This document shows positions 48,871 through 61,125 of a DNA stretch of 64,000 nucleotides, piece after piece. The position numbers and the translations under genes are program-made. Source of the stretch: Okapia johnstoni (lineage: Eukaryota > Chordata > Mammalia > Artiodactyla > Giraffidae); the NCBI GenBank assembly GCA_024291935.2, contig CM044317.1, positions 61,122,730-61,186,729 on the forward strand, given 5' to 3'. Numbering within the stretch: the stretch's first letter is position 1; the number at the start of each line of letters is the position of its first letter. The notes under the pieces were generated by a model that was not told where the DNA came from, made no database searches, and saw only the letters and a list, made by a program, of their open reading frames with translations.

Positions 48871-49699
48871 AAAAGCTATGTTTTTACTTACTGAGGTTAT
48901 CAGTGGGAACTGTCAGGACCTCAAATGTTTGGGAACAGTGGCTCCAAGTAACTTGATGTTTCCCTTCATTGTCTCTGCCCAGACCTGGGTTGGAGTGACA
49001 GATTCTAAAATCATGCTCAGACTAGAAGCCCCTGCTACGTGACCCCCTCATGGCTCTCAATGAATTTAAATAGGCTCGGTCTTACAGGGCTTGCTCTAAC
49101 ACCAAGACAGGAGCTTACATGGAAGCTTTGTTTTCTTATATCTGAAATAGGGCTAGCTGAGGAGAGTAAGGCTTTATCAGTGCTGTTATTAAATTTTGGG
49201 GAAAAATTCAAGCTTCCAATTCAGGCTTTCTTATTAAAAATAAATCCAATTCCCTTTTCAAGATAAGATTGTTCGCTTCTCACTGAAACTCAAAATAGTA
49301 ACCCCAAAAGAGGGACTACAGTAATGTGTCATGGTGAGAAACTGCTTTGCTGCAATAGTCTCTCTGTATTTGCTAAGTGAAGATTTTCTCTGTGCAAAAG
49401 GATTATACCTGGATTGACTGCTTGATTTATTTATTCATCAAGAAATACTGAGCACTGATAGCCTTCCCAGCTTTTCTACCAGGTTTATGGGGAATTCCAA
49501 AAAAAGATCTTGAATGAGTCTTAGCCCTTGGAAAATTAGTAATGTGATTAAGGAATCATGAAACACCTCATTCACAATAATGTATGAATAAATGTTGGGG
49601 AAAATGGAGGGAATGTTTAGGTATGTGCCTTTGAGGAAGTGCATGATTTGGTGAGGAGGTTATAGGAGGGTATCCCAAAAGGGAGAGGGAAAAGAAGCA

Positions 49700-49830
49700 T
49701 TCATCCAACACACAGTCCACAGATATTTATTGGACACAACTTATGTGCTACATTCTGCCCTGGGTGCCCCGGAGGCAGTGGCCAACATGGGAGGCGACAG
49801 TCTAGTGGAGAAGAGAGAAACACCACCAGT
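49700..49830 (+). repeat. L2-like repeat
   Basis: ATATTTATTGGACACAACTT, ATGTGCTACATTCTGCCCTG, GGTGCCCCGGAGGCAGTGGC and CAGTCTAGTGGAGAAGAGAG follow the common ancient L2-type pattern. Confidence 0.55.
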
Positions 49831-50284
49831 ATATGTAGCAGTCGCATGTACCTTCAGATTGTAATAACAGAGGGAAAGTAAAAGTGCAGTGAGAAAGGAC
49901 AATAGGAGGAAGCTACTTCAGTCCTTCCCGAAGAAGGGACTTGGCTTATACCTGGAGCATGAGGACAGAGGAGGGCAGGAGGACGGCAAGGAGGTGGGCT
50001 TCAGCCAGAGGACCCAGCGTGCACTGTGGAGGAAAAATGGGCGGCTAGTTTGAGCAGGGAAGGAAGTTGGTGTGGCTGGACACAGGAACTGAGGGGACAG
50101 GAGAAAGGGCTGAGAGCAAAAGTGAAGAGGGGGTGTTCAGAAGGGTCTTTGCAGGGTGAGCTCAGGATTCTGGTTTTGCATGGATTGCCTTGTGTGTTGG
50201 TAAAATGGGGAAGAAAAAGGGAAGAGTAGGTGAGGTTTGATGAGACCTGCTATGTGACAAGAATATCATCCAGGTGGTATTTCA

Positions 50285-50420
50285 GGAAATTATCAGAAAA
50301 ATCCTCTGAGGCAGATACAGCTATTACCATTTTATAAACAGGAGAAGTGAAGCACAGACAATTTTCTGTAACTTGCCTGTGATCACACAACTGACAGGTA
50401 ATGTGGAGGCAAAGGCAGTA
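50285..50420 (+). repeat. MIR
   Basis: CTCTGAGGCAGATACAGCTA, CCATTTTATAAACAGGAGAA, CTTGCCTGTGATCACACAAC: the MIR core and 3' half. Confidence 0.75.
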
Positions 50421-50687
50421 ATTTATGTTACATAACTCAGGGCTTCACTGAAAGAATCAGTTTCCTCTCTCTGGGTTGATGTTTGAAGCCCTCAGTTAAG
50501 TGGTTACCTGCCTTCAGCACAGGATTCTGATTCCTGTCAAAATGCAAATACTGCAGTAAGATGTGGAACCGGGTGGCGGAAAGAAACCTGTGCTCAAGTC
50601 TCCTGGTTAAGTTCTCCCCTGAGTGAGAGTCTAGTGGCTGCTCAGATTCCCTGAACCTTTGTTCCTTCTCTATAAAATGAGAATTTC

Positions 50688-51776
50688 AGAAGAAAACATC
50701 TATCTCTTTCATTGACTATGCTAAAGCCTTTAACTGTGTGGATTATGACAAACTGTGGAAAGCTCGTAGAAAGATGGGAGTACCAGACCGGCTCACCTCT
50801 CTCCTGAGAAGCCTGTATGCAGGTCGAGAGGCAACAGTTAGAACCCTGTATGAAGCAAGTGATTGCTTCAAGACTGAGAAAGGAGTACGAAAGGGCTGTC
50901 TGCTGTCACCCTGTTTGTTTAACCTATACACTGAGCACGTCGTGAGAAATGCCAGGCTGGATGAGTTACAAACTGGAATCAAGATAGGAGGAGAAACATC
51001 AACAACCTCAGATATGTGGATGATACCACTCTAATGGCAGAAAGTGAAAAGGAGTTAAAGAGCCTCTTGATAAGGGTGAAGGAGGAGAGTGAAAAAGCTG
51101 TCAAAAGACTAAATATTAAAAAAACTAAGTCATGGCACCCAGCCCCATTACTGCATGGCAAATAGAAAGGGAAAAGGTGGAAGTAGTGACAGATTTTCTG
51201 TTCTTGGACTCCAAAATCACTGCGGATGGTGACGGCAGCCATGAAATCAGAGACAACTCCTTCTTGGCAGGAAAGCGATGAAAAAACCTAGACAGTGTGT
51301 TGAAAAGCAGAGACATTACTCTGCTGACAAATGTCCGTATAGTCAAGGTTATAGTCTTCCCAGCGGTCACGTATGGTTGTGAGAGCTGGACTGTAAACAA
51401 GGCAGAATGCCAAAGAACTGATTCCTTTGAACTGTGGTGCTGGAGAAGACTCCTGAGGGTCCCTTGGACAGCAAGGAGATCAACCCTGAATGTTTACTGA
51501 AAGGACTGATGCTGAAGCTGAAGCTCCAGTATTTTGGTCATCTGATGTGAACAGATAGCTCATTGGAAAAGTCCCTGATGCTGGGAAAGATTGAGGACAG
51601 AAGGAGAAGAGGGCATCAGAGGATGAGATGGCTGGATGGCATCACCAATGCAATGAACATGAACTTGGGCAAACTCAGAGATAGTGAGGTACAGGGAGGT
51701 CTGGCCTGCTGCAGTCCATGAGTCCGTGGGTCGCAGAGTCAGACAAGACTGGGCAACTGAACAACAACAACAACAA
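50688..51776 (+). mobile_element. BovB (RTE) LINE fragment, 3' part
   Basis: Plus-strand BovB running from FIDYAKAFN-like sequence through LLRSLYAGREATV, the LSPCLFNLY box, a frameshifted YVDD near 51010, VTYGCESWTVNKAE (51370-51400) and WCWRRLLRVPW to the BovB 3' end with ACAACAACAACAA tail at 51762-51776. Multiple indels; inactive. Confidence 0.9.
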
Positions 51777-51843
51777 AATGAGACCAGTCTCTAACTTCCC
51801 CACTCCTTAGGGCTATAATGGGAAGGAAATAAGTTTTCTATAA

Positions 51844-51957
51844 GTGACATCACTTTGAGACTCTTTGTGACTCCATGGACTGTAGCCCACCAGGCTCCTC
51901 TGTCCATAGGATTTTCCAGGCAAGAATACTGGAGTGGGTTGCCATTTCCTTCTCCAT
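51844..51957 (-). mobile_element. Bov-A SINE monomer
   Basis: Plus strand CTCTTTGTGACTCCATGGAC ... GGGTTGCCATTTCCTTCTCC; a partial Bov-A in reverse orientation. Confidence 0.85.
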
Positions 51958-52904
51958 CTGTTTTGTAATCACTCAGATTATGTGCTAAGAGTATCAGAGC
52001 AGCCTCAGAATAAACCATGTTCAAGAAACACCAAAGATACTTGGTACATTTAACATTCAAGATGCCTCTGTGGTTTTCTATGACATCATGAAGTGCTCAA
52101 GCCTGTGCCATGATGGAGTCTTAAAGGCTGGCAGCTGCAGGTCTTGGTCCAGGAGTAGAAGCCAAAGAGAAGACAGGCCCCTGATCCTTACAGACAATGC
52201 CATTAAACTGGGGAGAAGGTTAACTGCTTCTCTAATCCCCTAAGCCCCTTCCCTTTAGCTCTGTATGCCAGCTTAATGGATAGTTTAATAATCTTTCGTC
52301 AGAGCACTCACACTGGTAATAGGCAATTTATATAAAATTAAAGTTTTAAAAAATTTATTATCTCTTTTTATTAAAAAAAAGTTAAAGACTTACAGTGACA
52401 TTTAATCCCTCCTTTATCTCCAGTTTTCAATCTCCCAGTGTCTTTCATTTTGCATGCCAAGAACAGCACAATTATAGTTTCTCCAGACTACGAATGGCTT
52501 AACAGACATGGTATCTTAGCTGAACAAAGAAGAGTATCTAAATAACAGAGTATGTGGCCAGAAATGACAAATTGTAGAGACAGCTGGCTGTTACTCCAAA
52601 GCAGCACTAAGCAAAGAAGGAAATGATTCCCAAGCTCACACAAAGAAATAAGGGAATTCAAAAAAAGTAATAATAAAGATACGCTCAAGCGGTGTTCAAA
52701 GGCTCGTAGACAGTTACTGCAAGCCCCTGGTACCAGTAAAAACGGTAACAAAAACAACAGCAGTGAAGTTCATTAAAAATGACTGAACTTATATACCAGA
52801 ATTATTCCAAGGAAATTTTAACTGTCTTTTGAGTATTAGCTCATTTATTCAGGGCAACAGCCTTATGGGGTGGACAGGAACCACATTTATTCTTTTTTTT
52901 AAGA

Positions 52905-53400
52905 TTTATTTTTTTATTAAATTACTTTATTGGAGTATAATTGTTTCACAATGTTATGTTAGTTCCTGCTGTACAGTGAAGTTAATCAGCAATGTGTGTG
53001 TGTGTATTCTGTCACTGAGTCATGTCCGACTCTTTGCAACCCCATAGACTGAAGCATGCCAGGCTGCTTTGTCCATGGGGTTTTCCAGGTAAGAATACTG
53101 GAGTGGATCGCCATTTCCCTCTCCAGGGGATCTTCTGGAATCAGGGACTGAACCCCTGTCTCCTGCATTGGCAGGTAGATTCTTTACCACTAAGTCACCG
53201 GGGATATGTGTACATATATCCCCTCCCTCTTGAGCTTCCTCCCACACCCCACCCCACCCCACCCCACCCCTCTAGGTGATCACAGAGCACCGAGCTCAGC
53301 TCCCTGTGTTATGCAGCACCTTCCCACTAGCTGTCTGTGTTACACACGGTAGTGTGTATACGTCAGTGCGACTCTCAATTCATCCCACCCTCTTCCTCCC
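52905..53400 (+). mobile_element. Ruminant L1 3'UTR, split by a SINE
   Basis: Left part ATTACTTTATTGGAGTATAA, CTGCTGTACAGTGAAGTTAA; right part after 53210: TACATATATCCCCTCCCTCT, TCTAGGTGATCACAGAGCAC, TGTTACACACGGTAGTGTGT. A Bov-tA lies between. The right part carries the G4-forming tract (53247-53270). Confidence 0.8.
52990..53207 (-). mobile_element. Bov-tA SINE inside the L1 3'UTR
   Basis: Reverse Bov-tA (plus: CACTGAGTCATGTCCGACTC ... GATTCTTTACCACTAAGTCA), preceded by a short (GT)n. Confidence 0.9.
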
Positions 53401-53424
53401 CTGCTGTGTCCTTAAGCCTGAGGA

Positions 53425-53600
53425 ACAACATTTATTGAGCCCTAGTCTCTGTGTTTCTTTTACATTTATTATCTCATGTAATACAACAGGCCTGTGAAGT
53501 ATTATTCATTCTCTTTTTTTCTGATGGAAATTGAAGAGCAGAGAGATGAACAAATTATTTACCCAAGGCATATGGCTGGTAAAATACAGGAGGATTTAAT
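53425..53600 (+). repeat. MIR
   Basis: ACAACATTTATTGAGCCCTA, ATTTATTATCTCATGTAATA, CAGGCCTGTGAAGTATTATT, CCCAAGGCATATGGCTGGTA: MIR-type order. Confidence 0.65.
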
Positions 53601-53699
53601 CAAAATTCTCTGATCTCAAAGAACATGACCCCTTGAAGGCAGTGTCACTCCCTCAGCTTTGGATGCTCACCTGAGAGGGTTCTTTTTTTGTTTGTTTTG

Positions 53700-54165
53700 T
53701 TTATTAAAATTTTCTTCCTGTTTTATTGAGATGTAATTGACATAGAGCATAGCATAAGTTTAAGGTGTACAACATAATGATTTGACTGACATCCATCATG
53801 AAATGATTATCACAGTATATTTAGTGACTACCCATCATCTCACAGATACAAAATAAAAGAAAAAGAAAAAATATTTTTCCCTTGTGATGAGAACTCAACA
53901 ACTTTTATATATAATGTACAACAGTATTAATTACATTTATCATGTTATACATTATAACCCTAGTACTTATTTATGTCATAACTGGAGGTTTGTACCTTTT
54001 GACCATCTTCATCCAATTCCTGCCTCTGGTACCACAAATCTGATCTCTCTTTCTGTGAGTTTGTGTGTATACTTATTTTTTGAAGTATAACTGACCTACA
54101 ACACTATGTTTTTCCTAACGCACAACACAGTGATTTGATATTTCTATACATTTAGAAATGATCAC
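53700..54165 (+). mobile_element. L1 3'UTR fragment
   Basis: CTGTTTTATTGAGATGTAAT, TTTAAGGTGTACAACATAAT, ACCCATCATCTCACAGATAC and AAGTATAACTGACCTACAAC. Two L1-tail phrases suggest either internal duplication or two overlapping copies. Confidence 0.7.
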
Positions 54166-54779
54166 CACTGGGAGACTCTTAATAAATGCTTGTTTACTGA
54201 CTGATGAAAGCAGATAAAACCACTTTTAACTCACCCCAAATTTCCTTCCATTGTATCTTGAAGTAGAAGATGAGGAAGTAAAAACCAAAAGAGGAAACTA
54301 TTTTTATGAAGGGGTAAATAAAAAGGGCTATTTACATGGCTTTAATAAAAGGAAGAAAAATATTAATAATGATAATAATAAAGGTAATATTTTTATAGTT
54401 TACAAAGTATTTTTCATATTCAGTAAACTGTTTATGATTAAAACCAACCAGAATCATGGGCACTCCACTTATTTTCCCAATAATTCAAAAACTGACTCTC
54501 CTATTGAAAGATTTTATAGTAGATGATCAAAATAGCTGGTTCTGTCACTCAGTTCAGATTCTCATATTCTGTTCTCTGTGAGATCTTGGTTAGATCTGTT
54601 CATTGTCCTCACATTATCACCCTGTCTCATCTTTCCTCCCCGCTGCTCTTCTCCCCACAGCTCTTCTCAGTGAGTGGGTCCTCACCTGCTGACAGGATTG
54701 CCCAGCCCAGAAACCTTGCAATCCATCATCCCTGGCTCTACCCCGCCAGTAAAATTCTATCTCCAAAGTACTATTAGGA

Positions 54780-55070
54780 TCTACCTACTTCTCCACACTG
54801 TCATCTGTGACTCCCTTGGTACAGTCCACACTCAGATTTTATAGGCTCCTGACTGGTCTCCCCACTATTAGTTTTGTTTCTGCCTCAATTTATTCTCCAT
54901 ACTGAAGACAGAGCGGGCTTTCCAAACAGAAATTTGATCATATTGCCTTCAGGCTTAATATTCTAATAGGTCCCTATTATCCACAGGGTTTTAAAGTTCT
55001 TTTACCTTTTTCCACCACAATTCCTCACCAACATGACCTCTCACCAGTATGGGCATGTGAAATCTTCAGC
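54780..55070 (+). repeat. L2-like ancient repeat
   Basis: TTCTGCCTCAATTTATTCTC, AATTTGATCATATTGCCTTC, and CACAATTCCTCACCAACATG agree with a common ancient repeat with translated-gene-like phrases; assignment to L2 is tentative. Confidence 0.4.
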
Positions 55071-55479
55071 ATACAGAACAACTTGCAGTTCTTTTGGATA
55101 GATGATGGTCAGTTTTGCATCAGGGCCTTTCCACAGAAGGTTTCCAGAGCCTGAAAACAGTACCTGTGCCTCGTCTATCAGTGACTCCTCTATCAGGTCT
55201 GGGGCACCAATAGATAGTGTCCCAGTAGGATAATAATAGCCTGCCCCAAAGAACTTCTGTGAGGGGCAAAGGAGTATGTAGAGTAATTAGAACACTTTAG
55301 CACAGCATAATACTCAATAAACATTAGCCACATATACTGATGCTGACTTCTCTCCAGGTCTTGGATTAATTCCTGTCTTTTAGATCTTAGGCTCCTTGGG
55401 AAGGTTGGCTTACAGGTTCCTTCTATGTGTCACAACAGCATCCTTAATTTAATTCTATTGAAACCAAACTGTAATTGCT

Positions 55480-55610
55480 TGCGTATTGTGTGTCTCTCTA
55501 ACCAGAATGTAACTTCCATGAGATGAATGACTGTGCCTTGTTCATTATTGTATCACCAGCACTTTAAGGGTCATAGATACTCTGTAAATAATTACTAAAC
55601 AACTGAATCA
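55480..55610 (+). repeat. L2-like 3' end
   Basis: AACCAGAATGTAACTTCCAT, GACTGTGCCTTGTTCATTAT, TGTATCACCAGCACTTTAAG: the standard ancient L2-type tail. Confidence 0.55.
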
Positions 55611-55744
55611 GCTAGATGGAACGAACTTTGACTATCTTAACAGCTATGGTATCTGGACCACATCTCTTTAAGTAGGTAATAGCAGTTTATCTTTGTATAG
55701 TACTTTGCAGGTTCATATATGCTATATGCCTATAATAACCTAAT

Positions 55745-55960
55745 TTCCCCCACCTTTTTATTTTGAAAAAGAGTTTTGAAAAGAGTTCTGAGTGCTCACA
55801 TATCCTTCATCTAGATTTACCAGTTGTTAAATTTTGACACATTTGCTTTATCTTTCTTTATAGAAACATGTATTATTTTTATCAAATCATTTGAGAGTAA
55901 GTGGCATATTATCAACATTTCAGGATACTAGAGGATCCCCACCTGAATTCACACAAAGTC
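55745..55960 (+). mobile_element. L1-like 3'UTR fragment (old)
   Basis: TGCTCACATATCCTTCATCT, AGATTTACCAGTTGTTAAAT, TTTGACACATTTGCTTTATC match an old L1 3' region. Confidence 0.5.
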
Positions 55961-57232
55961 CTATAGGTGATATAAGTTGGGCAGTGGGCATTCTTGAGGC
56001 CTCGGGAAGTGAAATGACCTGCTCAAAGCCTCAAACTATTAGGCCTGGGGTTGCTAACTGCTAGTTTCGAGCTTTTTATACTCTACAACTCTGCCTCCCT
56101 ATTAAGTTCACTTAATGTTGAAAATGTTATAATAGAATTTATTAGTAGAAACAGATATATCATTTATCTTTTCTTAAACATTCAACTTGTACATTCTGAT
56201 GACTTAGGTATCAAAAAAAAAATTGGAAAAGTGGCAAATGGGAAAATTTTCTTAGGAGATTTCTTATCCTGTCTCCTATTTTACTTTTCTTTTCTCAATT
56301 CTTTTAAAGAAATAAAAATGGAGAAAGTTCTTTCTATACAACATGAATAATGGCAGCATCTGATGATGTCCACCCACTGGAGGGCTGGGGCTGGCTCACA
56401 CTTTGCAAGCCAGTTGTTAAAGCCTTGATTAAGAACTACATCACAGAAATTCACAGCTAAAGAAATTAAGAAACAAAGGCAATAAATATAAAAAACATTA
56501 TTTTCTAATTATTGTACTATTTTTACTATTATCTGTGCTCTTGAAGTTAAGTTTATTATACAGTGGAGATACTACTGTGCAGTAGTATCTCTGTGCAATT
56601 AGGACTCTTCCTAATTCCATACTTATTGAATTCATGTGGGTAGTTTAAAACTGGCCACGGAGGGGGGATTTACACAACTGATACTGACAAACACTACAGA
56701 CCATCCCCTCTCCCTAAGAGCAGGTTGAGCACTACTAATTATGTCCCATTCACTTTCTCTTTTATGTATTCATTAATCACATGTTTTGTGAGTACCCACT
56801 GAGTGCGTTTTGTGCTGCCAAGTGCTGTCAGGGAAAAGGAGACTGTCCCTATCCTTCTCCTCCCCTTCCCTTTTTAGCCACCTCCTCCATCCTCCTCCCT
56901 TTCTAAAGAGGCCTATATTCATTTGGAGGCTCTAGTAATCCTTTTTTTCTATTTTCACTTTTCTAGGTCTTTTCTCCTCAGCTTTCTATGCTTCCTTCCA
57001 GTTTCTCTCTGCATCCCGCTTCTATGTTCTTTAAATAACAGAGCTTAAGAAGAAAGAATGCTGTGCTGGTTTTCTTATCACTGATAACAAAAGTATAACT
57101 ACATGTATTCAAAAAACCTTTTGAGTATTTAATAAATCTGTAAAATAATTTATAACTAGTTTGCATGCAAGATAATTCTAAAAGCCTTCATTCTTGGGCA
57201 GGCTAACATTTTCTTAAATAACGGTATTATTA
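55961..57232. other. Unassigned sequence (putative 5'UTR intron)
   Basis: Contains the palindrome at 56566. No gene recognised. Confidence 0.45.
56566..56591. repeat. 12 bp perfect palindromic hairpin
   Basis: GAGATACTACTG (56566-56577) and CAGTAGTATCTC (56580-56591) with a 2-base spacer. No neighbouring motif explains it. Confidence 0.92.
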
Positions 57233-57832
57233 AAGTGCTTATTTTCCTGGGCTCTAAAATCACTGCGGATGGTGACTGCAGCCATGAAATTAAAAGATGC
57301 TTGCTTCTTGGAAGAAAATCTATGACCAACCTAGACAGCATATTAAAAAGCGGATACATTACTTTGCCAACAAAAGTCCATCTAGTCAAAGCTATAGTTT
57401 TTCCAGTAGTCATTTATGGATGTAAGTGTTGGACCGTAAAGAAAGCTGAGCATCAAAGAATTGATGCTTTTGAACTGTGGTGTTGGAGAAGACTCTTGAG
57501 TCCCTTGGACTGCAAGGAGATCCAGTCAATCCTAAAGGAAATCAGTCTTGAATATTCATTTGAAAGGACTGATGCTGAAGCTGAAACTCCAATACTTTGG
57601 CCACCTGCTGTGAAGAACTGAATCATTTGAAAAGACCCTGATGCTGGGAAAGATTGAAGGCGGGAGGAGAAGGGGACGACCGAGGATGAGATGGTTGGAT
57701 GGCATCACTGACTCAATGGACATGAGTTTGGGTAAACTCCGGGAGTTGGTGATGGACAGGGAGGCCTGGTGTGCTGCAGTCCATGGGGTTGCAAAGAGTC
57801 AGACATGACTGAGCGACTGAACTGAACTGAGC
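57233..57832 (+). mobile_element. BovB (RTE) LINE fragment, 3' end
   Basis: Begins at the FLGSKITADGDCSHEIKR region and continues through [10 protein letters not shown] to the 3' end with GAACTGAACTGA at 57819-57830. The frame is open for 128 codons, then shifts. 5'-truncated copy. Confidence 0.9.
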
Positions 57833-58924
57833 ATGCTTCAAACCACTGCTCTTTTTATTACCTGAGACTTCTCTTTTTTTCTGAATTGCAGATCTTTCTT
57901 TCAGGACCAGAAGGGCTCCACCAAATTCTGACCTCAAGATAACTACCTACATTACCATTCATCAACAAATGTTTGCTCAGTGCCTGCCACGGAACTAAAG
58001 ATGTCAGGAATGATGTGGGGACCCATATCCTGCTTTATTACTCTCATCATCTTCCTGCATTCAAAGTCAACTCTTTTACAAGTTCAAGGAAACTGTATCT
58101 TTCCTTACACACAGAGCTCTGATCCTCTTGGAACTGGCAGTGAAGGAAGAATCCTCACAAGAGGAGGGTTTACTGGACCTCAGAGTCCCATTTCTTGGCC
58201 CTGAGACCCACTCCCCTTGGATGGTCCTTGCCTTCTACCCAAGTAGCTGTAGTCAGACCACTCTCTAAAATGCACCAGTCTTCTCTTAACAAGACTCTTC
58301 TCTTCAAGATGTCCTTCAAGTGAAGACTTTGTTGGGGATGTTTAGACCAGAATTTGCCAAGAGAACAATTTGCTGCTAGACTGGGCTAGCTCTTGGGCAT
58401 GTGACCTCTGTATTTGCAGAGCTCTGTGTCCAGAAGGGCCCAATGCTTGAATTAATTTTCTGCTGTAACTGTCTTGAAATTATTCTTTTTTTTGTCTTGA
58501 AATTCTTAATAATTTTTGAACAAGAAGTCATTGCAAACTTTCATTTTGCAATGGGTCTCACAAATTATGTACAGTCCTGCCACTAGACCCTCTGGCCTTC
58601 AGTGAATGGATTACTTGTGTGTAAGCTGTGGGTCTTCACAGTGGTGCCTCCTTTTTCCAGACACTTGGCTTTTGGAGAGACACTGTCTTAACACCATCAT
58701 GTAGGAACACAGTCCTTCACATCTTGTTACAGCATTGGGATTCCACTCCCCTTTATTTCTCCCTCTCAGTTCTGTGGTCCTTTCTGAGGCCCATCTTTTT
58801 CTTGGGTACCCAACCCTGGGAATAGTGCCTGCCTTCAGAAACAAGGTAGCTATATATAAAGCCTTACAATCCTAAGTACAATGTCCCTAGGTTTGCTGTG
58901 TGACACACAAGAATAATGTGGTCA

Positions 58925-58949
58925 TACACACACACACACACACACACAC
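58925..58949. repeat. (CA)n microsatellite
   Basis: About 12 CA units without interruption. Confidence 0.95.
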
Positions 58950-58994
58950 CCTCCAACAGAGGGAATCCATTACAACAGATTAGTGGGAGGAAAT

Positions 58995-59110
58995 CCTGTG
59001 AAGTGAAAAGGGCAGTATTATAATCCCAATCATGCAGATGAGAAAACACAGAGATGCTCACCTGCTTTGTGATTTTAGGTTAGTCACTTACCCTCCCTGT
59101 TCTTCTGATT
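58995..59110 (+). repeat. MIR
   Basis: GGGCAGTATTATAATCCCAA, TGCAGATGAGAAAACACAGA, GGTTAGTCACTTACCCTCCC: diverged MIR core. Confidence 0.5.
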
Positions 59111-60518
59111 TTTCCTCCCAAGAAATAAAGGGCTTGGAAAAGACGAGTTTAACAATCCCTTCTGGGTCTAAACTCATACACTAAGGGATTCCACCAGATT
59201 AGCACTAAATAAGTGATCTTATGAAACACTAATAGTAAGGAAGTAAAGACAACTGCAGTGGTGGTGGTGGGGGGGGTGGAATTAGTGCCTGAGGTAAATA
59301 TCAATGTTTAATTTTCATTTTAAATAGTCTTGAACTCTTTCAAGATGGCTGCATCACATTCTACTGCCTATTACTGTGAAAAGTGATTCTCTCATTCAAA
59401 GACGTGAAATTTCTTTGAAAAGAAACTGACACTTAAGAAAGATTCTACTGATTAGCTTTCAATTTTCCAGGCTGTCAGGGAGCCCATAGGAATTAAATTT
59501 TGAAAAAAATTAACCAAGGGCAGCTGAGGAAAACTGTTATAAAGAATTCTCTTTTCTTCTATTAAAATGGTCACGCAAGAGAGCTGTAATGAGAAAGAAA
59601 CAAAGGAAGAGGGGCTCAAGAACAAGGGCATGGGAAGTGGTGTCCTGCACATGTCAAGTCGGATGTAGAGATGCCAGTGTAGATTAAGAGGAAAAAGAAC
59701 ACCATTGTTAGATTAAACAGAAAATGTATCAGTCAGGATACTCATAATTGCTCTATCAAATGGCTAAGGAAGCTATTTATCTCTTTGTTTCTTCAGTTAA
59801 CCATGAAGGGTCAATATTAGAAATGAAAACGAAAAAAGGTGATAAATTATACAAAACTGTGGAGTTTATTACTGCTCCGTGCTGAGGGCTTCTCCTGGGA
59901 GTTATTGCAGGGGCAGCTTTGAGCAAATTCCAAAATTTCAAACAGGTTCTCCATTTCTTCCCTCCATTCAGCTTCTGATATCGTGCATACATAATTTATC
60001 ACAGATACCATTATTGCTTTAGCTTGAGTAGTCCTCTGGCTCTCTGTCTGCAGGAGGATACTCATTTTGCATTTGTAATTACTAAACTTAAAAGGAGCCG
60101 GTTGACACTGTTTCTGTTTCAGGGGTCTCATTTAGTAGACTGATGTTTTAAGGAAAGAGATAGGAACTGAATTTTATTTTGGCATGAAATACCAATACTC
60201 TTAATCTCAGTATCTCATTGGTATATGTAACTAATGTTTATAGAAGAAGGGTATGGTTTTTCCTTCCTAAAGTTTCTTTTCACTTTATTAAATAGATGCT
60301 GGAGTTTAGTAAACTTGTCCTGCTGGCAAGTTCAGAAGCAGAATCTCTCCTTCTCTAATCTTCTATTTATACAGAAAAGTGTGAGTTGGGGAGGTAATAA
60401 TTATACAGTGATTAAGTTAAGATACATGGTTCAATCAGATCTTTCCAGTAATTTAGGCTCAAGACGTTAAAGAGGTCAACTTAACTGAATAAGCCCTTCC
60501 CTCTGCCTTGTATATCAC

Positions 60519-60553
60519 TTTGATAGTAATCAGTCAATTTGATAGTAATCAGT
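60519..60553 (+). repeat. Short tandem duplication, 19 bp period
   Basis: TTTGATAGTAATCAGT occurs at 60519-60534 and 60538-60553, separated by CAA. Confidence 0.95.
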
Positions 60554-60884
60554 TCTACTTGTCACACTCAGAAACAGTTGAGTGTATTTATTGCCAAATC
60601 AAGTATAGTATTAACTAACAGACAAAAAGTCAACTTTTAAATACAATTGCTTACCTCACAAATTTTGTTTTAAACCTTTAGCAGACTGATAACACAGAAA
60701 TGTGAATGCACAATATTCAAATCTCAAAGTTGAACTCAGAAAATTCAACATGTTTAACATAAAATTTAAGTGAATTTATATAGGTACAACTTCCTAAAAA
60801 TTTTAGACAGAGATTTCCACTTTATCATGAAAACACAGTGTTCATAAGACTACTATCTATTTATGCAGCAATTTGCGGTTTTTA

Positions 60885-61045
60885 AAGCTCTAGTTTAAAC
60901 ATTACTTTATTGGATTTTTCACAGAAAACATATGATATAACTATTTTATTCTCTATTTGCTAAATGAGGAAACAAGTGCCTGGTTGTTTAGTACTAGGTT
61001 CACTTAGCTAATGACTGGCAGAGTTCAAATTAGAATCTAGCTGTA
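60885..61045 (+). repeat. MIR
   Basis: ACATTACTTTATTGGATTTT, TATTCTCTATTTGCTAAATG, AGGAAACAAGTGCCTGGTTG, ACTTAGCTAATGACTGGCAG: MIR-type order. A BovB lies 80 bases to the right. Confidence 0.65.
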
Positions 61046-61125
61046 TTAAGTATTTGTGGGAAAATTCATCCTCTTTCTATGAAGATTTGGCATTCAATTT
61101 AGAACAAGGACTAGATGCTCACTCA

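Larger units (their letters stand above)
48188..50284. other. Putative HS3ST5 5'UTR intron, first part
   Basis: Starts at the acceptor of coding exon 1. Contains the (AT)n, CHR and L2-like pieces listed; no further exon recognised. Confidence 0.45.
57833..60884. other. Unassigned sequence (putative 5'UTR intron)
   Basis: Holds the (CA)n, MIR and short tandem duplication listed, plus a G-rich run (GTGGTGGTGGTGGGGGGGGT) ending near 59278. No gene recognised. Confidence 0.45.

Noticed and set aside
52990..53010. (GT)n as a separate microsatellite locus
   Set aside because: Only a few units, part of the SINE junction; not informative by itself.
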